A stretch of DNA of 64,000 nucleotides from Sclerurus mexicanus. Lineage: Eukaryota > Chordata > Aves > Passeriformes > Furnariidae. The notes under the pieces are model-generated. The model was not told the DNA's origin. It ran no database searches and saw nothing but the letters and a program-made list of their open reading frames with translations. How positions within the stretch are numbered: the stretch's first letter is position 1; each line of letters starts with the position of its first letter. Made by a program: the position numbers and the translations under genes. Location of the stretch: assembly GCA_013396755.1 (NCBI GenBank), contig VWZF01005807.1, positions 1,643,746 through 1,707,745 on the forward strand, written 5' to 3'. Shown here piece after piece: positions 36,111 to 45,809 of the stretch.

Positions 36111-37856
36111 TGTGTATTTTCAAAAGTAAAACACTTGGGTGAGCTTGTCCAGTCCTGGGTTCTTATACTTGGGAACCAGAAATCTCCCGTGGCCATGAAT
36201 TATACAAATTAATTATGCATTGTGAGGGGGGAAAAAAAAGTGCTTGTTCGCTATCTTCTTTTAAAATTGCCTGATTATTCCATATGAATTCCCGTTCTTG
36301 CATTATGAAAGATAAGTCAGTCATGCTTTATTCACCTTTTCCATATAATCCCATATCTGTAGCACATATGACTGCTCACATCTTTTTTCAGGTAAATATG
36401 TTCTAAGTAACAAAAATTTTAGTCATGATTCATTATCTTTCAAAGCTATATAAAAACCTTTGTCTCTATGATGGAAGAACTGTAGAACCACTTCTGTTTC
36501 CAGGAGTAGATCTGGACATAAATATACCTCAACAATCTCACATGATAATACTTATAAACCATGCACAACAGTTAAAATTATTAATTAGGTACCAAATCAA
36601 GCTTAAAACATCATTAAATATAAGACTGGTGTAAGACAGGGAACAAATCTGATCACTTAGGGAATGATGAGAAAGATGTTTTCTTTTCACAGTAAAGCTG
36701 AGAGATATTAACTCTTTATTTCAAATATCAGATATTTTTCTTATTCTAATGTATTAAAATGAGCTATGTGGGTATTTAGTTTGTTTTTGATTTGGGGACT
36801 AGAGGTAATTGAGTAAATTTCTTGAGGAGAGAGTAGTTACTAGACTTATGGACAGTCTGATTATGACACTATCCTTATAGAGGCTAACTGACTTCATTGC
36901 TGAAGTAAAGCATCATGCTTTACGCCAGCATCATATTAAATGCATCTGACTTTAGTTAAAGTGTTGTTATTGAGGTTTGGATAGGCAATTTTTTGTTAGA
37001 TTTAAAGTTTCTGTCTTTAACAACACTATTATTGTGAAATGGGTAATGTATAGCTTAGCATAGCAAAAGTATGTTTTGTAAAAGAAAACTAAGCAAAACC
37101 AGTGCAGTTTGAAGCTATTTTAATAATTCTATATTTTTCTAGCAGTAGTAGTAAAAAATAATGTACTAAGTTTTAGAGGGAAATACAGAGAACTGGTGAG
37201 TTAATTTTTAATACATCATATTTATTCCTATGTATTTTCATCCATTTCTTAATTAATTATGGTTTTAATAATTTAAACTATATGGTAGCTCGACAAACCT
37301 GGACACTACTTCAGAACTGGTCTGCACTGAGGTAATTAAAGACAGCCTCAAAAGCCACATCATTAGCCAGATAAGGCATGACATCATGGCTCCAAAATCA
37401 CCTTTTCAGATACAAATAGGGTTGGATGAGTCATCATAATGTGTGTAACTCAAGAAAAATGCTGTCTTACAGACCCTTCATCTATGGAGATTCAGCAGCC
37501 ATGTGATCTATTTACCCATTTCTGTATTGTAAATACAATACAATAAAACGCTTCAGGTCTCACAAATGTGTCTTGAAGAGCTGTTACCAATTTACTGCTC
37601 CTGGCTGTTGACTTACACAAGGAATACACATCTTAAATATCATTCCTTCTCCTTGTGTACATAACTTGACATTCAGACTGTATTGGCAGATTCATATATG
37701 TACATATCAAAAATTGTTAACAGTTAGTTTTGGTGGAAGCAAACATACATCAGCTACAACCATAATTCACAGCTCAGCTGCATTTCAGAAGCTATAGACA
37801 GATGCTTTTTTATTACACTTCACTTACGTCAACCTGTTTCAGTGATTTTATTGTGC
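36111..37856. other. Unique AT-rich DNA
   Basis: No gene or repeat family recognised. A short A-run occurs at about 36231. Confidence 0.5.
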
Positions 37857-37911
37857 TGCATGTGCACACATGTGCACACACATGCTCACACACATGCACA
37901 CAAACACACAG
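37857..37911. repeat. (CA/TG)n repeat, partly strictly alternating
   Basis: Bases 37857-37884 alternate purine and pyrimidine without a break (TGCA, TGTG and CACA steps), then continue as an interrupted CA repeat. Such alternation is a classic Z-DNA-prone pattern. Confidence 0.9.
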
Positions 37912-37939
37912 GTTTCCATAGAAAGTTATTTGCTATCAG

Positions 37940-38900
37940 AGGGACTGTAATGGTGACTTCTGTGAGATGACACCAGAAGCTCCACCCACAGCAGGCAAAG
38001 CTAGTTCCAGCTGGCTCCAGGAGAGACCCGATGGTGCTGAGAGCTGACACAATCCGTGACTGTGGTAGCACCTATGTGACAACATATTTAAGAAAATGTA
38101 AAAACTGTTATGCAACAGCAGTTGGAGAGAAGAGCAGGAATATGTGACAGAAACTTCCCTGCAGACATGAAGGTCAGGGAAGAAGGAGGAGGAGGAGGTG
38201 CTCCAGGCACCAGAGCAGAGATTGCCCTGCAGCCAATGCTGAAGACCATGGTGAGGAAGGCTGTGCCCCTGCAATCCATGGAGGTTCACAATGGAACAAA
38301 TATCTACCCTGCAGATAATGTCATTCTAGAGCAGGTGGATGTGCCTGAAGGAGGCTGTGACCCCATTGAGAATGTGTGTTTAAGCAGCGGTGTGGCAGGA
38401 CCTGTGGCTCTGTAGAGAGGCAAGCATACTGGGGCAGCTTTTCTAGCAGGACTTGTGACCCTTGTGGGGGACCCATGCTGGATCAGTCTATTCCTGAAGG
38501 ACTGTATCCCGTGGGAGGGACCCCACAATGGAGCAGTGGAAGAGTGGAAGGAGCAGAACAGAGACAAAATGTTATGAACTGACCACAACTTCCATTCCCA
38601 TCCCTCTGCACTGTGCTGGAGGAGGAGGTAGAAGAGTTGGGGATGAGGTTGAGCCTGGGAAGAAGGGAGGGAAACATGGAAAGGGAGGTGTTTATAGATT
38701 TTTTAATTTTTTCTCATTATACTCCTTTCTTAATTAGCAATATATTAGCAATATCTAATAATATAAATTAATTTGTGCAAGTTGAATCTGATCACTGATG
38801 AGTGATCTCTCTGTTCCTTATCTGAATCCATGTCATTTTATTTTTTTCTCCCCCTGTGTGGGTGGAATGATACTTAGAGGTCTGCCAAGTTCAACCACAG
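37940..38900 (+). mobile_element. Long LTR of a second avian endogenous retrovirus family (family B)
   Basis: A GC-rich, purine-rich body contains repeated modules of the form GTG-GGA(G)GGACCC-CA-TGGA-CAG (for example near 38466-38485 and 38511-38535). Upstream is AACATATTTAAGAAAA at 38081-38096, and the downstream part holds CCTGGGAAGAAGGGAGG and the TGATGAGTGATCTCTC block near 38795-38813. These landmarks match an abundant avian LTR type that I recognise but cannot name with certainty (ERVL-like suspected). Frames of 60-117 codons on both strands come from the GC-rich modules and are not genes. Ends are approximate. Confidence 0.75.
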
Positions 38901-39250
38901 CCCACCCTATCCCCTGCAAAAATAAAAAAAAATCCTCTCCACCTTCCTGTGCAGTATCTGCTGGTTCATTTTTATATGTTTATATGCATACACACACCAA
39001 ACAAAACGTACTGAGATCCTTGCCAAGGCTAAAGCTGGAAAGTGCTGTAGATAATTTCTTCTGAATGAGACATGCTTGTTGTTTACTTGCACTGCTGTAT
39101 CAGACACAGAAAAAATATTAGATTCAAACAAAAAGCAGTATGGTATTAATGAACAAACCAGCATCAGAATAAAAGAAAATTCTTTTGTTGAGGAAAGTGC
39201 ATCTGTGAGGTATTGAGAAGGTGCATCAGTTCTGAATTTCATTCCTTTTA

Positions 39251-39291
39251 TTGTTAGTAATATTATTGTTGTTGTTGCTGCTGTTGTTATT
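39251..39291. repeat. Imperfect (TTG)n repeat
   Basis: Short run of TTG, TTA and CTG triplets. Confidence 0.8.
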
Positions 39292-40888
39292 CATTTTAGT
39301 CAAAATTTTACTCCCTGCTGGACTCTGAAAGCAATAAAATTAATGGAATCTTGGTATCCAAGTTCAATTTTGGGAAAGATAAAGCCTAGGAGAATTACTA
39401 AATATTATGTTATTGACTTTTTATGTCTTCTTCTTTTAGACTCCATAGCTTCTGATGAAACCAGCTCACTTTCAGTGTAACACCAATTTAAATTACAAGG
39501 TGAAACCCCAAACAATCCACAAGAAATTATTGTTACTTATAATAGAAAGGAATGTCTTTAGAGCTGGTCAGGAAGAGACATGAAGAAGGACACAATGCTC
39601 TCATTTTGCATCCCTATCTTTCTACAAGAATTTATGTATCTAAAAATATTGAACAGTTTCATGGCTTTATTCCTCAGCAAATCTCAAATTCAAACACTTG
39701 ATTGATTTTCAAAAACATAGGTTTCTATCTCATTAGACAAAGTGTTTTTTTGGTACTCTTCAAAGATGCAAATAGTAAATTAATCAAGAAAACTGATTTT
39801 CTGTAAATCATCTATACAATTCATTCTAGAAACATTTCTGGGGTTTTTATCAATTGCTTGAAATTAAATTTTCTCTCATTTATTTTTCTTACATTTCATT
39901 CTTATTCTTTCATTTTTCTGTTCTTGCTTTGGTGGCTAATGGAAATGAGAACATCTTGGATTTATTTTTCCTTGTCATTACTGACAAATTTTCTAAAGTT
40001 TGTTCTACATATTTTTCTTAACTTTAGCGTAGCAAAAATGTAGTTCAATTGTTGCTTTCATTTGCTTCTTATTGTAAACTGAACAGTTTTGAAAAGTCAG
40101 TGGTAAATGAGGGGTAAAGAAAAATTGGAGGAAAAAGCACAAAACACTCTTAAACAAGCCTTAAGTTGTACCGTTAAAATGGGCAAAAGTAAACTGTAAG
40201 TATAAATATATGAATTATGATTAACAACAAAAACATATGAGGAAGAATAAGACTATCAATTTTAGTTTCTAATGAAGTCCTGCAAAATTCAAAATATTTT
40301 GAATGAAGCATTTTCAACAGGGAAAAGCCCTAAAAGATATAAACTAATTCAGAGAATGTTTGAATATAAGATATATCATTAACTATGTCACAGCAAGAGA
40401 AATGTATTGAATACATTAATACCAAATGCAGATTTGGGAAGACAAAGTATAAGAAAATGAAAAATTCTTATTTATCATTCAAATAAATAATTTGCTTTCT
40501 ATGTCTCATCACATTTGCTTTCAATATTACCTATTCTCACAATTTTATCATCCTGTAAATCTCCTTTCTGATAGCCTCACGAGGGTAGTAAAATGTATAA
40601 TGTCCATGCTTACTCAAAGCAAATCCATCTAATTCAGCATTTAATCTCTGAAGAAGACAACATACAGATATCTGCACAGGCTACTTTGCTGAGACAGTGA
40701 GTTTGTTTATCCTTAACAAGAAAGCTAACAGGGGATCTTACTGATATCTTCATAACATGGCACAAAGGGCAACTTTTCTGTAAGGCACACAATAACAGGA
40801 CAGAAAACAGTAAATACAATTTGAAATAAGGAAAATTCCAGTCAGATAGAAAGCAAAAGTTTCTTTGCTTCTTCATTGGTTTATTGAG

Positions 40889-40946
40889 TTTTTTTTTGTT
40901 TGTTTGTTTGTTTTGGGTTTTTTTCCCTGTGTTTTGTTTGTTTTAA
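40889..40946. repeat. (TTTG)n / T-rich tract
   Basis: Four TTTG units flanked by T-runs and G-interrupted T-rich sequence. Confidence 0.85.
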
Positions 40947-41019
40947 TCATGAGGATGCCTAAAGAGGAGATGAGAGGGTGCCTACAAAGACTGTGACAAA
41001 TTCTTGAGTTATAATAGGA

Positions 41020-41122
41020 ACTGCTTCAAGTGGGGGACTGGACCAGAGGTTCTCTAGAGGTCCCTTTCAACCTAAATTATTGTATCTATGACATTATTCT
41101 ATCAATCTATGAACTGATCATT
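41020..41122 (+). mobile_element. CR1 3'-end fragment, sense
   Basis: Contains GGGGGACTGGACCAGA and GAGGTCCCTTTCAACCTAAA, the usual last segment of CR1, followed by a degenerate ATTCTATCAATCTATGA tail. Only about 100 bp remain. Confidence 0.85.
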
Positions 41123-41149
41123 ATTCAAGAAGTTCTACAGGTCTACCAC

Positions 41150-41400
41150 TTAATGATGAAGAACTACTTAATTTCATTTCAGTTTTTCTCATAACACTTT
41201 CATCTCATGCCCCTAGATTTGTTGTTGTAATAAACAACCCATAATGATATCTTCTGTAATTTCTAATATCCTTCTAAGCTATTTTTTTCTGAAGGTTGAA
41301 GCGTCCTGGCTTGCTCAGTTATTTATCACATGGAAGAAAGTTCTCTTGGATCATTTTTTTGCATTGACGGATTTATATTTGTTTCTTCTAATATACCTTA
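41150..41400 (-). mobile_element. Possible ancient LINE fragment (CR1/L3-like), antisense
   Basis: Blocks such as TTTTTTCTGAAGGTTGAAGCGTCCTGG (41284-41310, abbreviated here as TTTTTTCTGAAGG...GCGTCCTGG) and ACATGGAAGAAAGTTCTC resemble the C-terminal region of old amniote CR1/L3 elements in reverse complement. Divergence is high and no 3' tail is visible, so this is a tentative call. Confidence 0.4.
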
Positions 41401-42904
41401 TTTTCCAGTGGAAGGTATTAGAGGCAGAGAAAATTTGCAAGGTGTAGGTATTACTCTGAGCCAGTCATTGCAATAAAGGTCTGTCTGCATTGTCCATTCC
41501 TTCAGGAAGAGATAGCATACAATACACTTAGAGGGTGTCTTTAGTAAGACATCCCTCTCCTTTTTTTCGCACTCACTCTTGTTTTCCATCACCCACTCAT
41601 CTTACTTTCATTTTTTTCTTCATTTCATGAGGATATAATTTTTGTACCCAGGTATTCAAAACCTATCCACATCCCAGCTGCAGCAAAAAAATTCTTTTTT
41701 TTCTTCTGAATAATTCTTTTTTTTTCCCTTACTTATCAATTAATCTAGACAGACATTGTCCTTTCCCATGGAACCTCTGATTATTCAGGGTGCTCAAGTA
41801 GAAGAGTGCTGCTCTACTGAGAGATTTCAGCAGTAAAATATTCTAATCTTCTTAAGTATTCAGACCACAGACTAACATTCCTTATGTTATCTGATATGCA
41901 TTACCCTCAATGCAATCAGATGATGTGCATCATCTGATAACTGCATTACGCTCAAAACACATACAAATGAAAGGACTACAGAGCCTGCTAATGTGTCTGC
42001 CTCACTGAGCTTTTCTTTCCCCTTTTATTTTCTTTATTTTTTTCTTTGGATGACTTAAAATGAAAATAATATTGAATAACAATTTTTATGTACCATTTCT
42101 TATTTCCTTAATTTTAATCCTACTTAAAACTGTCTAAAGTTATTGATACCATTGTTTCATCAAGCAAAATTTTTCTGATGTTAAAGTACTTTTCTTTTCT
42201 CTCTTTCTACAACTTTTAGAATAAACTAGTGTAAACTCATGTACACAGAGAAATGTGAGTACTGCTCTTGGCATTTAGTTCTGAAGGATAAAAAACCCCA
42301 AAAAATTGCTTTTCATTCTTCTTTTACTTGCATGTTAACACCCACATAAATTGTGGCAGCAAATATTTGGTACATCTTAAGTTCAATCTGTCTCTAACTT
42401 CCTTCTAACTGTTTATTTTCAGCAGACTTCTATTATTCTTTCTTGACAGCAAGTTTCTTCTTGAACTTTTGTCTGTCGGTTTCATCAATGAAAATATCAC
42501 CTTTATTGTTTTGAAATGTGTGTTACCTACTCACTTTTATACATCAAGACTTTTTTTGCTCTCCTGAATGTTCTCTTATCTTTTGGTTCAAGTCAATCTC
42601 TTTTCCAGGTCTAGCTAGGAGGTTGTTTAGATATCTATATTCTGACCTCAAGCAATGTTCCCGCCTCTACTGAAATCCTTTTATGAATAATGAATATGTT
42701 TGTGAAATGTATCCAACATTCTTTGTTATTTAGAATTTATTAGTGACGTAGAACTACGTCCAACACTTTTTCTGTTACAACCGATTAAGAGTTGTGGTAG
42801 AGGACCTGCAATATCAGAAATGGAAGAAGTCATGCCAGAAATGGGTTTGCGAAGGAAATGAAGAAGCTAGCCAAAATGCCTTAAAATAGGAGGTTTTTAG
42901 TGTA
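41401..42904. other. Unique DNA with a small palindrome cluster
   Basis: Apart from the nested inverted repeats at 41887-41955 (annotated separately) I see T-rich DNA without genes or retroelement ends. Confidence 0.45.
41887..41955. repeat. Overlapping inverted and direct repeats
   Basis: Bases 41915-41925 and 41928-41938 form a perfect 11-bp inverted repeat around a TG centre. The left arm also pairs with 41889-41902 (ATCTGAT-TGCATT against AATGCA-ATCAGAT, one bulged A, loop ACCCTC). A TGCATTAC-CTC block occurs twice, near 41897 and 41943. Two alternative stems share one arm. Confidence 0.9.
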
Positions 42905-43290
42905 TTGTAAAATGGATTCCTTTTTTTTTTTTTTTTTTACTGAATCACCCTTCTTCTTCCCAAAATCCCCTCAGAAAACTCTTATCTCCCTAACCTAGTA
43001 TGCAGGAATTTGTTCTTGCAGGACTATGTGAAGTCCCCTTATTGGCCCTTAGTTAACCCTTTCCCCATTGGTTGTTATCCCTAGATTCTCATTGGTAGTA
43101 ACTAGAATCCCCTTGAAACCTATAAATACCCCTGACCATGTGAATAAATTCTCTCTCTCTCTGCACCCTCTCTGGTGGTCTCTGTGTGTCTCTTTCCCGG
43201 GGCATCTCGGGAACCACGTGGGAGAGGGGGAACAAAAAGGAGGAGCATTCCACCAGCTGTCGCAAAGAGTAGTTTCCTTTTGCTTTCTGA
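42905..43290 (+). mobile_element. Compact LTR of a third endogenous retrovirus type (family C)
   Basis: This has the layout of a retroviral LTR. A U3-like part contains three ATTGG (CCAAT-box complement) motifs at 43041, 43067 and 43091. A TATA box lies at 43121-43128, and a poly(A) signal only 15 bp further at 43143-43148. A U5-like CT-rich segment follows (CTCTCTCTCTCTGCACC, then TCTTTCCCGGGGCATC). The close TATA-to-AATAAA spacing is typical of LTRs with a short R region. Its sequence is unlike families A and B. Both termini are uncertain, no gag or pol is seen, and frames of 65-125 codons over it are incidental. Confidence 0.7.
43041..43148 (+). promoter_or_regulatory. LTR promoter and poly(A) signal cluster
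   Basis: Three ATTGG boxes spaced about 25 bp apart precede TATAAATA at 43121 and AATAAA at 43143. The order and spacing fit an LTR core promoter overlapping its polyadenylation signal. Activity is not demonstrable from sequence. Confidence 0.6.
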
Positions 43291-43639
43291 TTGGAACAAG
43301 AATCAGTATCATGTGCAAATGTGTGCCAGATACCACAGGTACAGAAACAGTAAGTTCTTTGTATTGCACTAAAGTATTAAGAAGAAATGTGCAGCAATGG
43401 AAATGTGTGACTCTCAGTCAGACAGATTGGCTAACAAAACTGTAGATCAATCAAATTATCCTGTCAGTGATTATGTCACATGCTGTCTCTTTCTCATAGA
43501 TTCTCTCTCACTCTTAATATAGACCTATAGCTGTATAAGTCTAGAAATATAACTAACTGTAAAGAAAAAGTAAATTCATAAATACTGTAAGTATAGAAGA
43601 CTCTTCTGGAAGATTTTACTATGTGGAGATGAGGAGTTT
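43291..43639. other. Unique spacer
   Basis: No gene recognised. Confidence 0.4.
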
Positions 43640-43960
43640 TTGCTTAAGGAAACTTTCCTGCCTGCAAAAAGACATCTTCCCCAGAGGCAGCTTCAGATGT
43701 TTTCTTGTCCTGAATTCCAGAGAAGCTGACTCCTGTGTATGAGAGAAGTTCTTGCAGACATATCTGAAGGCCCTGCAGCAGGGGGTTCCAGGAACAATAA
43801 AAGCCCTGAGAAGAATGGGGGCATGTGTTTCCTGATGGAGATTTGTGCCAAGATGTTAAGTATTCTTGACTTTGGAAATAAATTCTCCTAAATCCTTCCA
43901 TTTCCTGGTATTTTGCGGGTACCTCCATGCATTTGATCCTTACAAATACTTTTTCAAAAC
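43640..43960 (+). mobile_element. Possible LTR or retroposon remnant with two poly(A) signals
   Basis: This ~320-bp block is richer in G and C than its flanks. It contains GGCCCTGCAGCAGGGGGTTCC followed at once by AATAAAAGCCCTGAG (43796-43810), and a second AATAAA near 43880 (GGAAATAAATTCTCC). A poly(A) signal inside such a compact block is LTR-like. No TATA box, terminal TG...CA pair or target duplication was found. The 94-codon antisense frame is not supported as a gene. Confidence 0.35.
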
Positions 43961-44439
43961 TTTCTAAAATAAAACATTCTCAAGAATTTGTTGTTTCACT
44001 CATTCCAAGATGAAACAAAGTGTCAACAGACAAAGCTGTTGATTGTTATGAAGATGACAGAATCATCTGTTGTTATGAAGAAAGCATATCAGAGATCATA
44101 GAGATCAGAGAGGTCACAGAAGCTGAAGATGATCAAGGCAAAAGTTTAGTTCCCTTTCATTGTAAAAACAAATAACATTGACGCAAAGCCTGTAACTCCC
44201 AAATGTTTCAGTGTTAGGAGACAAAATGGGTCTAACAGAGATGATTAATCAGATCTGATTTTAGACATGGGCACGTTATAGACATCCAGTCATCTGGGGA
44301 AAATTAACACTTCATAATGAGATGCATCTGAGTATTCTAGATCTTGACTCAGATGTCTATATAAACAAGGTAGCTGTCTGCATCTGCTGAGATGAATCAC
44401 ATCTAAAATGTCAATTATACTTTGACTGAATTTAGAATG
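43961..44439. other. Unique spacer
   Basis: No gene or repeat family recognised; short internal near-repeats such as AGAGATCATAGAGATCAGAGAGG near 44093 (given here as AGAGATCATAG and GAGATCAGAG). Confidence 0.4.
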
Positions 44440-44960
44440 GAATAGAATCAGAAAATGGTTTAGGTTTGAAGATACCTTAAAGATCGTCTAGTTCCAACCT
44501 TCCAGGGATGTCAATCACTAGATAAGGCTGCTCAGGGCTCCATCTAAACTGGCCTTGATATCTTCCGGGGATGAGGCATCCACAACCTCTCTGGGAAACT
44601 GCCTCTCTACCCTCACAGTAAAGAATTTCTTTCTAACACCCAGTCCAAAACTGCCCCCTTTCAGTTTAAAACCTTTCCCCCTTGTCCTGTCAGTATGTTC
44701 CCATATAGAAAGACCCTTTTCCTCCTTTATCTAATTATCCTTCAGGTACTAGAAGACCACTGTGAGGTCTCCCCCAACCCTATACTTCTCTAGGTTGAAC
44801 AACCACAATTCTCTCAGCTTATCTTCATAGGAGAGACGTTCCATACCTCTGATCATCTTCATGGCCATCCTCTGGACACACTCCAACAGGTCCATGTTCT
44901 TCCTGTGCTGGGGACTCAAGAGCGGGATGCATTACTCCAGGTGGGGTTTTGTGAGGACAG
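44440..44960 (-). mobile_element. CR1 LINE, antisense, left half of a head-to-head pair
   Basis: The CR1 3' end is at the left (GAATAGAATCAGAAAATGG, then the TTCCAACCTTCCAGGGATG block). The body runs through the C-terminal RT region in reverse complement to a 5' truncation near 44960, at GGTGGGGTTTTGTGAGG. Tail type is ATTCTATGATTCTAT-like. It joins directly to an oppositely oriented CR1. Confidence 0.92.
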
Positions 44961-45476
44961 AGTATGAGGGGAGAATCATCAATCTCTGAAATACAGGAAA
45001 GAAACTGTTGGAGAGCATCCAAAGGAGAGCAAAAAGATGGTGAAGGGTCTTGACGGAAGGAGGGAAGGGTCTTGATAGGAGGAGTGGCGGAGGGCACTTG
45101 GTCTGTTCAGCCTGGAGAAGAGGAGACTGAGAGGAGACCTCATTGCAGTCTACAGCTCCCTTGTGAGGGGAAGAGATGAGGCAGGCACTCTAGGTGACCA
45201 GTGACAGGACCTGAGGGAATAGCCTGAAGCTGTGTCAGGGGAAGTTTAGGTTGGATATTAGAAAAAGGTTCCTCATCCAGAACTGGCTGCTGGAACAGAC
45301 TCCCCAGAGAAGTAGTCACAGCACCAAGCCTGATAGAGCTCAAAAAGCATTTGGATGATACCTTCAGGCATGTGGTGTGACTCTTGGGGATGGTCCTGTG
45401 CAGGACCAGCAGTTGGACTCAATGATCCTTGTGGGTCCCTTCCAACTCAGCATATTCTGTGATTCTGTGAGTCTTT
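44961..45476 (+). mobile_element. CR1 LINE, sense, right half of a head-to-head pair
   Basis: Starts at about 44961 in the C-terminal RT region (TTCAGCCTGGAGAAGAGGAG at 45108) and ends with GATCCTTGTGGGTCCCTTCC and a TTCTGTGATTCTGTGAG tail at 45460-45476. The tail class differs from its left partner, so the two are different subfamilies. A small imperfect duplication of GAAGGGTCTTGA-GGA-GGAG occurs near 45042-45084. Confidence 0.92.
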
Positions 45477-45625
45477 TTATGTAGCCCTGGATGTGAAATC
45501 CTCTTGATATTTTAAGAGTGAATATTGTCTCTGCTTACAGTAAACTATTAAATTATTGAATGTGTCATTTTTTTCTCTGTTCATAGCATCATAATTTGTT
45601 CTTATTTAAAGCATTTCTTCTCTTT

Positions 45626-45740
45626 AGAGAGCATCTAGATGATGCTCTTACTCATATGGCTTAAATTTAGGTAGTCCTGCAAAGAACAAGGAATTTTGAT
45701 CCTTATGGGTCCCTTCCAACTTGAGATATTTGATAATTTG
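45626..45740 (+). mobile_element. CR1 3'-end fragment, sense
   Basis: Contains GAGCATCTAGATGATGCTC, TAGGTAGTCCTGCA and GATCCTTATGGGTCCCTTCC followed by AACTTGAGATATT, the last ~115 bp of a CR1 copy with an eroded tail. It ends where the hairpin at 45741 begins. Confidence 0.88.
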
Positions 45741-45807
45741 TCTTCTCTGATGTGTGCATCATATTTCATCTTCTCTAAGTGAAATATGATGCACATGTCA
45801 GAGAAGA
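45741..45807. repeat. Long imperfect hairpin (28-bp arms, 11-nt loop)
   Basis: Arms 45741-45768 and 45780-45807 are complementary at 26 of 28 positions; the two mismatches are adjacent. The loop is TCTTCTCTAAG. It resembles no CR1 or LTR block in this window. Confidence 0.95.
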
Positions 45808-45809
45808 GA

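Larger units (their letters stand above)
38901..41019. other. Unique AT-rich DNA
   Basis: Contains a TTG-rich tract and a TTTG tract, annotated separately. The 111-codon minus frame at 38907-39242 is unsupported. No gene recognised. Confidence 0.45.

Noticed and set aside
37936..38588. Overlapping frames of 60-117 codons on both strands
   Set aside because: They lie inside the GC-rich family-B LTR, where stops are scarce; no retroviral protein motif is present.
43068..43445. 125-codon plus-strand and 106-codon minus-strand frames
   Set aside because: They overlap each other across the family-C LTR and its flank; no domain and no splice or coding signature.
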